A stretch of 64,000 nt of DNA from Nocardioides luteus. Lineage in GTDB: Bacteria; Actinomycetota; Actinomycetes; Propionibacteriales; Nocardioidaceae. The stretch is taken from assembly GCF_000960475.2 (NCBI RefSeq), contig NZ_JZDQ02000029.1, forward strand, positions 1 through 64,000, given 5' to 3'. A program made the translations under genes and the position numbers. Of the stretch, positions 7,847 through 16,264 are shown piece after piece. The notes below the pieces were generated by a model. It saw only the letters and a program-made list of their open reading frames with translations. It was not told the origin of the DNA and ran no database searches. Within the stretch, counting starts at the first letter, position 1. Every line of letters starts with the position of its first letter.

Positions 7847-8194
7847 TCATGGGCGCTGCGTGCCGCGGAGCGCCTCTGCGAGCCGGGACATCATGTCCTC
7901 GTCACGCTTGTAGTGGATCCACTTGCCGATCCGCGTGGAGCGGACGAGACCCGCTCGCTCCAGCGTTGCCATATAGGACGAGACGGTTGACTGGGCCAGC
8001 CCTGACTTGGCCTGGATATGGCTGACGCAGACCCCGACCTCGTCCCGATCGGCGATGGGTTCCCACTGTGAGAACTCGCCGTGTGGGTCCAGCAGCCAGT
8101 TCATGATCTGCAGCCGCGCGGGGTTGGCCAGAGCCTTCAGGGCCTCGACCGTCTCCAGGGGGTCGGCGTTCGCCGGGTCTGTTGTGCGCGCCAT
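7847..8194 (-). CDS. ArsR-family transcriptional regulator
   Basis: A 115-residue winged-helix repressor. LKALANPARLQIMNWLL and SGLAQSTVSSYMATLERAGLVRSTRIGKWIHY are the typical ArsR helix-turn-helix and wing. The single Cys (VGVCVSH) is in the context ...EVGVCVSHIQAKSG seen in regulators of NmrA/quinone-reductase genes. The longest frame starts at a GTG at 8221, but AAGGAGGAGG at about 8203-8212 lies inside it and is correctly spaced for ATG at 8194, so that start is used. The gene is divergent from the NAD(P)-binding protein and probably represses it through the paired sites at 8229-8286. Confidence 0.88.
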   Translation of the reverse strand: MARTTDPANADPLETVEALKALANPARLQIMNWLLDPHGEFSQWEPIADRDEVGVCVSHIQAKSGLAQSTVSSYMATLERAGLVRSTRIGKWIHYKRDEDMMSRLAEALRGTQRP

Positions 8195-8228
8195 CGCCAC
8201 GGCCTCCTCCTTGTCATTCACACATCAT

Positions 8229-8286
8229 CATATCCCGATGTGGCGTACTGAGTCCGCGCTATGTATTTACATATCGCGATGTGACG
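8229..8286. promoter_or_regulatory. Two direct-repeat operator sites for the ArsR regulator
   Basis: CATATCCCGATGTGGCG at 8229-8245 and CATATCGCGATGTGACG at 8270-8286 match at 15 of 17 positions. Both lie in the 135-bp divergent gap, 41 bp apart, close to four helical turns. Each carries an imperfect dyad (CATATC/GATGTG). The pairing and location suggest binding by the adjacent ArsR protein, controlling both genes. Confidence 0.6.
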
Positions 8287-8329
8287 ATATGATGGTCTCC
8301 TGACCACGCCTGAGGTGAAGGAAAACACG

Positions 8330-9283
8330 ATGTCTGATGTCAGCAAGCCGTTGATCGTCGTCGCCGGTGCGACCAGCAAGCAGGGCAGGAGTGTCGTCAC
8401 CTCCCTGCTCGACAGCGGGCGGTTCCGTGTGCGAGCGCTGACCAGATCCGCCGACTCCGTCCAGGCCAAGAGCCTCGCGGAGATGGGCGCCCAGGTCGTC
8501 ACGGTTCCCCTGGAGCCGGGGCATCAGCGCGAGTTCGTGCGGGCGTTCGGATCGGCTGACGGGGCCTTCCTCATGACGCCGCCGGTCGCGCCGCCATCGA
8601 CCGACGAGTTCGTCCTCGGGTGTCAGCTCGCCGATGCCGCGGTCGAGGCCGGCGTGGGACACATCGTGTTCAGTGCGCTCGAGAACGTCGAGGAGAGGGC
8701 CTCGGGCACCAAGTACGCCCCACACTTCACGGACAAGGCGCTCGTCGCCGAGCACATTCGGACGTTGCCGATCGGGCACACCATCGTGATGCTCTCGTTC
8801 TTCTACACCAACGCGCTGGAGTACTACCCCCCGCGCATCGAAGGCGACAAGGTGCTCATGCCCTTCTACCTCCCCGAGGACTTCCGGGCCCCGTTCGTGG
8901 ACCCGCTCACCGCGACCGGTCCCGCAGTCCTGGAGGTGTTCTCCGATCCCGGCGCCTACCTGGGTGCCGTGCTGCCGATCGTCGGTGACGTCATCTCGCC
9001 GAGAGAGATGGTCGATGCCTTCTCGCGCGTCACCGGCCTCGAGGCCGAATACCGCAGCGCCTATTCCCGGGAGGACTTGCTGACGTACTTCCCTGAGCTC
9101 GGAGAGAACCCGCTGCTGGTCGACGAGACCCTCGGTATGGTCGAGTACGCGGTGGAGTACGGATACTTCGGCAACGGTCGCGACCTGGAGTGGAGCCGGC
9201 GGATCGACCCTGGCGCGCTGAGCTGGGAGCAGTTTCTCCGTAGGTACGACTGGCGCGGCGAGCGACTTTCCTTCGGTGCCTAG
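8330..9283 (+). CDS. NmrA-like NAD(P)-binding protein
   Basis: A 317-residue atypical short-chain dehydrogenase fold. The Rossmann motif is VVAGATSKQGRSVV (residues 10-23) and the context RVRALTRSADSVQAKSL is that of NmrA/HSCARG and QorB-like quinone reductase proteins, which sense redox state or reduce quinones with NAD(P)H. The active-site Tyr-x3-Lys of classical dehydrogenases is not evident. ATG at 8330 follows GTGAAGG with good spacing; a GTG 15 bp upstream is in frame but contains that site. Paired with a divergent ArsR regulator containing a cysteine, it may belong to an electrophile or quinone response. It converges with peptide deformylase, with overlapping stop codons. Confidence 0.82.
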   Translation: MSDVSKPLIVVAGATSKQGRSVVTSLLDSGRFRVRALTRSADSVQAKSLAEMGAQVVTVPLEPGHQREFVRAFGSADGAFLMTPPVAPPSTDEFVLGCQLADAAVEAGVGHIVFSALENVEERASGTKYAPHFTDKALVAEHIRTLPIGHTIVMLSFFYTNALEYYPPRIEGDKVLMPFYLPEDFRAPFVDPLTATGPAVLEVFSDPGAYLGAVLPIVGDVISPREMVDAFSRVTGLEAEYRSAYSREDLLTYFPELGENPLLVDETLGMVEYAVEYGYFGNGRDLEWSRRIDPGALSWEQFLRRYDWRGERLSFGA

Positions 9284-9894
9284 TCGACGGCTTCGCCGGC
9301 GGGCCAGTCGGCGGGGTAGTCCTTGGCCAGGCGGTCGTGCTCCTTGGTGAGCTTCTTGCGGGCCTTGGCGGAGATGCGGTCGCCGAAGACGGTGCCGTTG
9401 GTGTGGTCGGTCTCGTGCTGGAGGCAGCGCGCGAGCAGGCCGTTGCCCTCGAAGTGGACCGGTTGGCCGTCGAGGCCGAGGCCGTCGACGGCGGCCCAGT
9501 CGGGCCGGCCGCAGTCGATGAAGGCGCCGGGGAAGGAGAGGCAGCCCTCCAGGTCGACGTCGAGATGGCGGTCATCGCCCTCGGGCAGGGTCACCACCGG
9601 GTTGCAGACGACGCCGACGGTGCGCTGACCGGTGGCGTCGGGGCAGTCGAAGACGAAGAGCGCGACGTCCTCGCCGATCTGGTCGGCCGCCAGCCCGACG
9701 CCCTCGGCGGCGTACATCGTCGCGACCATGTCGGCGGCCAGCTCGGTCAGCGCGGCGTCGAAGACCTCGACCTGCTTCTTCGGCCGGTGCATGACCGGGG
9801 TGCCCCAACGCGTGATCGGCCGCACCTTCCCGCCCTCGGGCAGGGCGCCGTGGGGCGCGAGCGGGGCAGCGGATTCGAGCGAGGAGTCGGCCAT
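9280..9894 (-). CDS. def: Peptide deformylase
   Basis: A 204-residue metalloenzyme that removes the N-formyl group from nascent proteins. All three family motifs are intact: GVGLAADQIG (residues 65-74), EGCLSFPGA with metal ligand Cys118, and HETDHTNG with His160 and His164 as ligands and Glu161 as catalytic base. The N-terminal 25 residues before the conserved RWGTPVMHRP are a low-complexity extension common in actinobacteria. ATG at 9894. The stop overlaps the convergent NmrA-like stop by 3-4 bp. Confidence 0.95.
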   Translation of the reverse strand: MADSSLESAAPLAPHGALPEGGKVRPITRWGTPVMHRPKKQVEVFDAALTELAADMVATMYAAEGVGLAADQIGEDVALFVFDCPDATGQRTVGVVCNPVVTLPEGDDRHLDVDLEGCLSFPGAFIDCGRPDWAAVDGLGLDGQPVHFEGNGLLARCLQHETDHTNGTVFGDRISAKARKKLTKEHDRLAKDYPADWPAGEAVD

Positions 9895-9963
9895 GTGCCA
9901 AGTCTATGAACAAGCCGTACGTCGTTTGTTACCGCCATCACCACCCGCAAGTGTAGACCGCGT

Positions 9964-9980
9964 TGTAACTCCCAGTTACA
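9964..9980. promoter_or_regulatory. Palindromic operator TGTAACTcccAGTTACA
   Basis: A perfect inverted repeat with 7-bp arms and a 3-bp spacer, 9 bp before the start codon of the first acyl-CoA dehydrogenase. Its place directly over the transcription or ribosome-loading region suggests repression. The size and symmetry suit a TetR- or FadR-type fatty-acid regulator, but no such gene is adjacent, so the cognate protein would be elsewhere. Confidence 0.65.
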
Positions 9981-9989
9981 GTTCTACCC

Positions 9990-11354
9990 ATGAGTATCCT
10001 CCAAGGCCTACGTGGCGGGAACGCGAACGGCGTCCCGTCCGGCGAGTCGCGTGATCCGATCGGGTTCGCCGTGGCCGGTCTGCGCAAGCTCTCGCAGAGC
10101 CCTGCGCTCGACCGGCTCGGCGTCCGCAAGCAGACCGAGCAGGTCGTCTTCACGGTGACCCGCAGCGGGTTCAAGACGATGGCGGCGACCAGTCGCGCGT
10201 TCAAGAAGAAGGGCAAGCGAGGCGCCCCGGGCGTCCGCGTGCCCAACGCCATCCCCCACGGCGTCTTCGACCTGACCCCGACCGAGGACGAGCAGATGCT
10301 CGTCGACGTGGTCACCGAGTTCGCCGCGGAGGTCGTTCGTCCCGCGGCGGCCGAGGCCGACGAGGCCTGCGCTGCGCCCGAGGAGCTGCTCAAGTCGAGC
10401 CTGGAGATCGGGCTGCCGATCCTGGGTGTCCCCGAGGAGCTCGGCGGCATCTCCGAGACTCGCTCCGCGGTCGCCGGCACCCTGGTCGCCGAGGCGCTCG
10501 CCAAGGGTGACCTCGGTCTGGCCGTCGCCGCGCTCGCGCCCGGCTCGGTCGCCACCGCGCTCGGCCTGTGGGGCACCGACGAGCAGCAGCAGACCTACCT
10601 GCCGGCCTTCACCGAGGGATCGGTGCCGGCCGCCGCGTTCGCGCTCAACGAGGACAAGGTCCTCTTCGACGTGCTCTCCCCGGCCACCACCGCGACCCGC
10701 ACCGCCGACGGCTACACGATCAACGGCGCCAAGTCGCTGGTGGCGCGTGGTGCCGAGGCCGAGCTCTTCGTGGTCGGTGCCGCCCTCGACGGCAAGCCGG
10801 TCCTGTTCCTCATCGAGTCCTCGACCGACGGGCTGAGCATCGAGTCCGAGCCGGCGATGGGCGTCCGCGCCGCCTCGCTGACCAAGCTCACGCTCAACGA
10901 CGTGAAGGTCCCCGCCACCGCTGTCCTGGGCGAGACCGACGGCTCGACCTACACCGAGGCCGTGCGGCTCTCCCGCCTCGCCTGGTGCGCGCTCTCGATC
11001 GGTGTCGGCCAGGCCGTCCTCGACTACGTGACGCCCTACGTCAAGGAGCGCGAGGCCTTCGGCGAGCCGATCGCCCACCGCCAGTCGGTGGCGTTCATGG
11101 TCGCCAACATCGCGATCGAGCTGCAGGCGATGCGCCTGGTGACCTACAAGGCGGCCAGCCGGGTGGCGCAGGGGATCGACGCGTCCCGCGAGATCGCGCT
11201 CGCCCGCAAGCTGTGTGCCGACAAGGGCATGCAGATCGGCCTCGACGGCGTCCAGCTGCTCGGTGGTCACGGCTTCGTCAAGGAGCACCCGGTGGAGCGG
11301 TGGTACCGCGACCTGCGTGCGATCGGGATCATGGAAGGCACGGTGCTGGTCTGA
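9990..11354 (+). CDS. Acyl-CoA dehydrogenase, FadE24-like subunit
   Basis: A 454-residue flavoprotein of the acyl-CoA dehydrogenase family, catalysing alpha-beta dehydrogenation of an acyl-CoA. An unusual N-terminal segment of about 90 residues, with a basic patch FKKKGKRG, precedes the dehydrogenase core (TPTEDEQMLVDVVTEFAAEVVRP). The core shows AFALNE, LSRLAWCALSIGVGQAVLDY, the ...HRQSVAFMVANIAIELQAMRL helix and LLGGHGFVKEHPVERWYRDLRAIGIMEGT. The protein stops three residues after EGT, so the usual C-terminal helix is missing. It overlaps the next dehydrogenase gene by one base (TGATG). Size and order match the mycobacterial FadE24-FadE23 pair, so a heteromeric enzyme is likely. Confidence 0.88.
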   Translation: MSILQGLRGGNANGVPSGESRDPIGFAVAGLRKLSQSPALDRLGVRKQTEQVVFTVTRSGFKTMAATSRAFKKKGKRGAPGVRVPNAIPHGVFDLTPTEDEQMLVDVVTEFAAEVVRPAAAEADEACAAPEELLKSSLEIGLPILGVPEELGGISETRSAVAGTLVAEALAKGDLGLAVAALAPGSVATALGLWGTDEQQQTYLPAFTEGSVPAAAFALNEDKVLFDVLSPATTATRTADGYTINGAKSLVARGAEAELFVVGAALDGKPVLFLIESSTDGLSIESEPAMGVRAASLTKLTLNDVKVPATAVLGETDGSTYTEAVRLSRLAWCALSIGVGQAVLDYVTPYVKEREAFGEPIAHRQSVAFMVANIAIELQAMRLVTYKAASRVAQGIDASREIALARKLCADKGMQIGLDGVQLLGGHGFVKEHPVERWYRDLRAIGIMEGTVLV

Positions 11355-12568
11355 TGGCCATCAATCTGGAGGACCCCAAGAAGCTCAAGCCGCTGCGCGA
11401 GCAGATCCACCAGGTCGCGATGAACATGCTGCGACCGATCTCGCGCAAGTACGACAAGGCCGAGCACGAGTACCCCACCGAGCTCGACATGCTCGCCGCC
11501 ATGGCGGACGGTCTCTCGGAGTCGGGTCAGGGCGAGGGCGCGGGCGCCACCGGCGTACGCCGTGACTCCAAGCCCGACGACGGCAAGGTCAAGAACGGCG
11601 CCAACATGTCCTCGGTCCTCTCCGTCTCGGAGATGTGCTGGGGCGACGTCGGGCTCACGCTCGCGATGCCGCGTCAGGGCCTGGGCAACTCGGCGATCGC
11701 CTCGGTCGCCAACGACGAGCAGCACGAGCGCTTCGACGGCATCTGGGCCTCGATGGCGATCACCGAGCCCGGCACCGGCTCCGACTCGGCCAACATCAAG
11801 ACCACCGCCACCCTCGACGGCGACCACTACGTCCTCAACGGCGAGAAGATCTTCGTCACCTCCGGTGACCGCTCCGACGCGGTCGTGGTGTGGGCGACGC
11901 TCGACAAGGAGCTCGGCAAGGCGGCGATCAAGTCGTTCGTGGTCGAGAAGGGCACCCCCGGGATGAAGGTCGAGCGCCTCGAGCACAAGCTCGGGATCAA
12001 GGCCTCCGACACCGCCACGATCACCTTCACCGACTGCCGGGTGCCTGCCGAGAACCTGCTCGGAAGCCCGGAGATCAACGTCAAGGAGGGCTTCGCCGGC
12101 GCGATGGCCACCTTCGACAACACCCGTCCGCTGGTGGCGTCGATGGCGGTCGGCTGCGCCCGGGCCGCGCTCGACTACACCCGCGACCTGCTGGCCAAGG
12201 CCGGGGTGGAGATCGACTACGACCGCCCGGCTCACCTGCAGTCGGCGGCCGCGGCGAAGTTCATCCAGCTCGAGTCGGACTACGAGGGCGCCTACCTGCT
12301 GATGCTCCAGGCCGCCTGGATGGCCGACAACCGTCAGCCGAACTCCAAGGAGGCCTCGATGGCCAAGGCCAAGGCCGGCCGGATGGGCTCCGACGTGACC
12401 CTGTCCTGCGTCGAGCTGGCCGGCACCATCGGCTACTCCGAGGGTGAGCTGCTGGAGAAGTGGGCCCGCGACTCGAAGATCCTCGACATCTTCGAGGGCA
12501 CCCAGCAGATCCAGCAGCTGATCGTGGCTCGCCGGGTCCTGGGGCTCTCCTCCGCAGAGCTCAAGTAG
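11354..12568 (+). CDS. Acyl-CoA dehydrogenase, FadE23-like subunit
   Basis: A 404-residue acyl-CoA dehydrogenase. The FAD/substrate signature MAITEPGTGSDSANIKTTA lies in the middle, followed by YVLNGEKIFVTSG. The C-terminal KWARDSKILDIFEGTQQIQQ contains the EGT Glu (the catalytic base in medium-chain enzymes), then the full helix LIVARRVLG that its partner lacks. ATG overlaps the partner's TGA by one base, implying translational coupling and stoichiometric production. A strong hairpin terminator lies 37 bp downstream. The pair probably acts in beta-oxidation of a fatty acid or sterol side chain; the chain specificity cannot be read. Confidence 0.9.
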   Translation: MAINLEDPKKLKPLREQIHQVAMNMLRPISRKYDKAEHEYPTELDMLAAMADGLSESGQGEGAGATGVRRDSKPDDGKVKNGANMSSVLSVSEMCWGDVGLTLAMPRQGLGNSAIASVANDEQHERFDGIWASMAITEPGTGSDSANIKTTATLDGDHYVLNGEKIFVTSGDRSDAVVVWATLDKELGKAAIKSFVVEKGTPGMKVERLEHKLGIKASDTATITFTDCRVPAENLLGSPEINVKEGFAGAMATFDNTRPLVASMAVGCARAALDYTRDLLAKAGVEIDYDRPAHLQSAAAAKFIQLESDYEGAYLLMLQAAWMADNRQPNSKEASMAKAKAGRMGSDVTLSCVELAGTIGYSEGELLEKWARDSKILDIFEGTQQIQQLIVARRVLGLSSAELK

Positions 12569-12604
12569 AACCTGAGCCGAGTCGGCCCATCCTGACCGGA
12601 ATCC

Positions 12605-12642
12605 ACGCCGAGTCGGCGCGTTCGAAGGCGCCGACTCGGCGT
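12605..12642 (+). terminator. Strong hairpin after the acyl-CoA dehydrogenase operon
   Basis: Perfect 15-bp arms ACGCCGAGTCGGCGC (12605-12619) and its complement (12628-12642) around an 8-base loop. No long T run follows, as is common in high-GC actinobacteria. The core GCCGAGTCGGCGC recurs in the hairpin at 36700-36765. Confidence 0.75.
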
Positions 12643-12674
12643 CTGGGTCTCGGGCGGCGGTAGGGTCACCGGCC

Positions 12675-13211
12675 GTGAGCGTACTCGTGGTGTCGGCGAC
12701 CAAGGCCGAGGCGGCCCATGTTCCTTCCGGGCTCGAGGTGGTGATCACCGGGATGGGGAAGGTGGCGTCCGCCTCGGCCGTCTCGCGTGTGCTGGCGGCC
12801 GACAAGACCATCCGGCAGGTCGTCAACATCGGGTCCTGCGGCGCGCTGCGCGACGACCACACCGGGGTCTACGAGGTCGGGACGGTGATCAACCACGACT
12901 TCTCCTCCGCCGCCATCCGGGCGCTGGGCCACCGGGTCGAGGACGAGCTGCACGTGGGCGAGTCGGACATCGTCTGCGCCACCGGCGACCTCTTCGTCAC
13001 CGACCCGGTCGTACGCGCCGAGCTCGCCCGTCGGGCCCACCTGGTCGACATGGAGGCCTTCGCGGTCGCCTGGGCCTCCCGGGAGGCCGGCGTCCCGGCG
13101 CGCATCGTCAAGCACGTCTCGGACAACGCCGACGAGTCCGCGCTGGACTGGGCCAAGGTCGTCGACCGGTCGGCCCGCGACCTCGGCGCCTGGCTCGCCG
13201 CGAACGTGTGA
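12675..13211 (+). CDS. Nucleosidase of the nucleoside phosphorylase superfamily
   Basis: A 178-residue protein of the PNP_UDP_1/MTA-SAH nucleosidase type. Features seen are VITGMGKVASASAVS (phosphate or ribose region), NIGSCGALRD, the middle VYEVGTVINHDFS, and LVDMEAFAVAWASREAGVPARIVKHVSDNADES, which contains the family ribose-binding Met-Glu and the catalytic Asp region (SDNAD). It is shorter than MTA/SAH nucleosidase (about 230), lacking an N-terminal strand region. It probably hydrolyses a purine nucleoside or a modified one. GTG at 12675 is the only sensible start, 33 bp after the terminator hairpin. Confidence 0.82.
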   Translation: MSVLVVSATKAEAAHVPSGLEVVITGMGKVASASAVSRVLAADKTIRQVVNIGSCGALRDDHTGVYEVGTVINHDFSSAAIRALGHRVEDELHVGESDIVCATGDLFVTDPVVRAELARRAHLVDMEAFAVAWASREAGVPARIVKHVSDNADESALDWAKVVDRSARDLGAWLAANV

Positions 13212-13285
13212 CGTGCGCCCCTGTCCCGGCGTGTCGGAGCGACCCGATGCCAGGACCTACTCCTCGGTAGCACCACAATCCCGGT

Positions 13286-14215
13286 GTGGACGCAAAGCAA
13301 TCGGGAGTGGCGGAGCTGTTGCGCTCCCGCCTCGGTGGGAACGGTCGGAACGACGATGACGGGGCGACCCTGGCCCTCGTGATCGAGGGCGGCGGGATGC
13401 GGGGGATGCTGTCGGCGACGATGGCCTCGGTGCTCGCCGACCACGGCCTCGTGGACGCGGTCGACCTGGTGGTCGGCACCTCCGCCGGCGCGGCCAATGC
13501 GACCGCGGTCGCGGCGGGGACGATCGGCGCCTTCAGCGAGTCGTACGCCACGGTGTTCGCCTCGCCCGAGTACATCGGCGCCGGCCGGATGCTGCGGCGC
13601 AAGTCGATGGTGGACACCCGGGGGATCACCACCCGGTCCTCGGAGCTGTTCGAGTGGTCGCTGGCGCTGCGCGACGGCGCCCCGCGGCTGGCCGCGGTCG
13701 CCACCGACGTGGTCACCGCGAAGTCCGTACCGCTCACCGACTTCACCGACGCCACCGACCTCGCCGACTCGGTGATCGCCTCCAGCCAATTGCCCCTGGC
13801 GGGCGGCCTGCCCGTGACCGTACGCGGCCGCCGCTGGCTCGACGGCGGGCTGATCGAGGCGGTGCCGGTCGCCTCGGCGGCGGCGCTCGGGGCGACGCAC
13901 GCGATCGTGCTCGTGACCCGCCCGTTCGGGACGGCGCCGAGCTACGGTCCGGCCGACCGGGTCATCGAGCGCTACCTGCGCCGGGTGAACCCCGAGCTCG
14001 GCGACCTCTACCGGAGCCGGCCGGAGCGCTACCGCAGCACGGTCGCGGAGATGCGGGCCGGCAGCTACGCCGGTGTGCACACGCTGACGTTCGCACCCGG
14101 CGCGGACGACCCGATCCCGGGTCGCACCGAGACCCACGTCGACCTCTTGCGGGCCGCCCGTGAGGCCGCCGTGGCCACCGCGACCCGGGGGCTCGCCGAG
14201 GCGGATCTGGTCTGA
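13286..14215 (+). CDS. Patatin-like phospholipase (second)
   Basis: A 309-residue serine hydrolase. Oxyanion loop EGGGMRGML (residues 34-42), nucleophile motif VGTSAGAAN with Ser66, and catalytic Asp186 in RWLDGGLIEAVPV. It resembles the YjjU/RssA branch of bacterial patatins (GGGMRG and GTSAGA). No signal or membrane segment. GTG at 13286, 74 bp after the nucleosidase gene on the same strand. Convergent with galactokinase 22 bp downstream. It is distinct in sequence from the patatin at 5672-6565. Confidence 0.88.
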   Translation: MDAKQSGVAELLRSRLGGNGRNDDDGATLALVIEGGGMRGMLSATMASVLADHGLVDAVDLVVGTSAGAANATAVAAGTIGAFSESYATVFASPEYIGAGRMLRRKSMVDTRGITTRSSELFEWSLALRDGAPRLAAVATDVVTAKSVPLTDFTDATDLADSVIASSQLPLAGGLPVTVRGRRWLDGGLIEAVPVASAAALGATHAIVLVTRPFGTAPSYGPADRVIERYLRRVNPELGDLYRSRPERYRSTVAEMRAGSYAGVHTLTFAPGADDPIPGRTETHVDLLRAAREAAVATATRGLAEADLV

Positions 14216-14237
14216 GCCGGCGGGCCGGGCGGGATGC

Positions 14238-15398
14238 TCACCGAGTTACCTCGGTGAACATCGCGCCCGCCGACGGGCTGGCGATCAGGTGCCCCGGGGC
14301 GCCGTAGCCGGCCCCGGCGAAGGCCTTGTCGATGGCCGCGCTGACCGTCTCCACGGCCTCCGCGGGGAGGATCGAGACGATCGAGCCGCCGAAGCCGCCG
14401 CCGGTCATCCGGGCGCCGTCGGCACCGGCGGCGACCGCGGTCGCCACGGCCAGGTCGAGCTCGGGGACCGAGATCTCGAAGTCGTCGCGCATCGAGGCGT
14501 GCGAGGCGGCGAAGAGCTCGCCGATCGCCGCCCAGTCGCCGCCACCCAGGGCGTCGACCGTCGGCTCGACGCGCGCGATCTCGGTGACGATGTGGCGGGC
14601 CCGGCGGCGGACCACGTCGTCGCCGAGGGTCTCGACCTGGTCCAGGGTGGCCGCGCGCAGCGAGCGCAGGCCGAGGTCGGCGGCGGCCTTCTCGCACTGG
14701 GCGCGGCGGGAGGCGTAGCCGCCGTCGGTCAGCTGGTGCTTGACCCGGGTGTCGGTGACCAGGATGGTGCGCTCGCCCAGGGCCAGCGGCACGCTGCGGT
14801 GGGCGCCGGAGTCGAAGTCGATCAGCAGCGCGCCACCGGCCTCGGCGAAGACCGCGACCGACTGGTCCATCCCGCCGGTCGGCGCGTTGGCGACCTCGGT
14901 CTCGGCCCGGATCCCGGCCGCCACCACGGCACGCTGCAGCTCCTCGTCGAGCGTCCTGCCGGCGACACCGAGCGCCGCCATCGCGGTAGCGCACTCGACC
15001 GACGCCGACGACGACAGGCCGGCGCCGAGCGGGACCGATGACTCCAGGTGCATGTCCAGGCCACCGGTGAGGAGGCCGGCCTCGCGCAGGGTCCACAGCA
15101 CCCCCGCGACGTACGCCGCCCAGCCCTCGATCTGCGGCCCGAGCTCGTCGACGTGGCCGGTGAAGGGCTCCGGCTCCTGGGCCGAGGCGATCCGGATGAC
15201 GCCGTCGGTGCGCGGCGCGGCCGCGGCGTACGTCGCGTGGGGGAGCGCCACCGGCAGCACCAGCCCGGCGTTGTAGTCGGTGTGCTCGCCGATCAGGTTG
15301 ACCCGTCCCGGCGCCCTTCCGACCACCGTGGCCTCGGTGCCGAAGGTGGTGCGCAGCGCCGCGGTCGCGCGGCTGGTGAGGTCGGTCGGCTCGAGCAT
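14238..15398 (-). CDS. galK: Galactokinase
   Basis: A 386-residue GHMP kinase that phosphorylates galactose to galactose 1-phosphate in the Leloir pathway. The galactokinase signature GRVNLIGEHTDYN (31-43), the ATP loop PLGAGLSSSASVE, the catalytic-Asp segment PTGGMDQSVAVF and the third motif GARMTGGGFGGS are all intact. ATG at 15398. No galT or galE is adjacent in the window, so it appears to stand alone. The upstream gap of 44 bp separates it from a hypothetical gene on the same strand, so it may be the distal gene of that unit. Confidence 0.95.
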   Translation of the reverse strand: MLEPTDLTSRATAALRTTFGTEATVVGRAPGRVNLIGEHTDYNAGLVLPVALPHATYAAAAPRTDGVIRIASAQEPEPFTGHVDELGPQIEGWAAYVAGVLWTLREAGLLTGGLDMHLESSVPLGAGLSSSASVECATAMAALGVAGRTLDEELQRAVVAAGIRAETEVANAPTGGMDQSVAVFAEAGGALLIDFDSGAHRSVPLALGERTILVTDTRVKHQLTDGGYASRRAQCEKAAADLGLRSLRAATLDQVETLGDDVVRRRARHIVTEIARVEPTVDALGGGDWAAIGELFAASHASMRDDFEISVPELDLAVATAVAAGADGARMTGGGFGGSIVSILPAEAVETVSAAIDKAFAGAGYGAPGHLIASPSAGAMFTEVTR

Positions 15399-15442
15399 GG
15401 GGCAAGTCTGCCGGGTGGGCGCCGCCCGCGCCGCGCCGGGTC

Positions 15443-16264
15443 TCAGTAGACGGCGATCACCCGGACGGTCGCGGTCCGGTCGGCGGTGCTGAGGCTGCGG
15501 AGCACGCCGACCACGACGACGTTCTCGCGGTGCTCCAGCTCGTCGAAGTCCTCCTGCTTCCCGCGGCTGCCGACGTGCAGGGTGATGGTGAGACCGTGGC
15601 TCTTCTGCTCCAGGGTCCCGGTGTTGTCCGGCTCGTTCCCGGCAGGCGCGGGGACGTCGAGCACCGCCTGGCGCAGGTCGGGACCGGCGACGTGGAACTG
15701 CAGGAACTGGTCGTCGCTGTCGGTCCGCGAGACCATCGCGGCCACCCGGTGGAGGTCCCCGTCGGGCTCGTGCAGCAGCCCGCGGAGCTGCAGGGCGGCG
15801 AGCACGTCACCGACCAGCGTCTCCCGGGTGGGCTGGGCCTCCTCGGTGTACTTCTTGGCGATCTCGCGGGCGTACCTCGTCACCGCCTTGACCGGTGGGA
15901 CGTCGATGCCCGCCTCGGCGCCGCCGGAGGACGTCCTGACGATCTCGCGCAGACGCGTCCCGACCTTGCCCCGGAAGAGCTGGGCGTGGAGCATCGCGAT
16001 CCGGGTCTCGGAGAGGAAGTAGTAGGTGTGGATCGGCCTCCCCTCGGGTCCGCGTGGCGGGGCGGGCTCGTGCCCGCGATCCCGGGAGCCGAGCGCGGCG
16101 GTGCCGGAGCCCAGCGCGAGCGCGGCGACCGCACCGGCCGCCCAGCCCCAGGCGCCGGTGGCGACCGCCACCCCGGCCAGTGGGACCGCGGCGACGGCCC
16201 CGGCGGCGGCCCAGCCGGAGTTGATGATCGTGGTGAGCCTCGAGCCCGGCCTACTGGTAGTCAC
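15443..16264 (-). CDS. Hypothetical protein with two N-terminal membrane helices
   Basis: A 273-residue protein not recognised with confidence. Residues 13-56 contain two hydrophobic, Ala/Gly-rich segments, followed by a soluble domain of about 200 residues beginning IHTYYFLSETRIAMLHAQLFRG. The domain has alternating charged and hydrophobic strands, including FLQFHVAGPDLRQAVLDV, and ends VVGVLRSLSTADRTATVRVIAVY. The start GTG at 16264 overlaps the end of the binding-protein/VWA gene by 14 bp, which implies translational coupling and a shared function. The opening YYFLSETRIAML has the look of actinobacterial proteins that begin with a Tyr-x-Ser-Asp/Glu-Thr motif, but I cannot name a family. 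Confidence 0.7.
   Translation of the reverse strand: MTTSRPGSRLTTIINSGWAAAGAVAAVPLAGVAVATGAWGWAAGAVAALALGSGTAALGSRDRGHEPAPPRGPEGRPIHTYYFLSETRIAMLHAQLFRGKVGTRLREIVRTSSGGAEAGIDVPPVKAVTRYAREIAKKYTEEAQPTRETLVGDVLAALQLRGLLHEPDGDLHRVAAMVSRTDSDDQFLQFHVAGPDLRQAVLDVPAPAGNEPDNTGTLEQKSHGLTITLHVGSRGKQEDFDELEHRENVVVVGVLRSLSTADRTATVRVIAVY

Noticed and set aside
8195-8221. Longer start of the ArsR gene at GTG 8221
   Set aside because: The ribosome site AAGGAGGAGG lies inside the extension and fits ATG 8194 instead.
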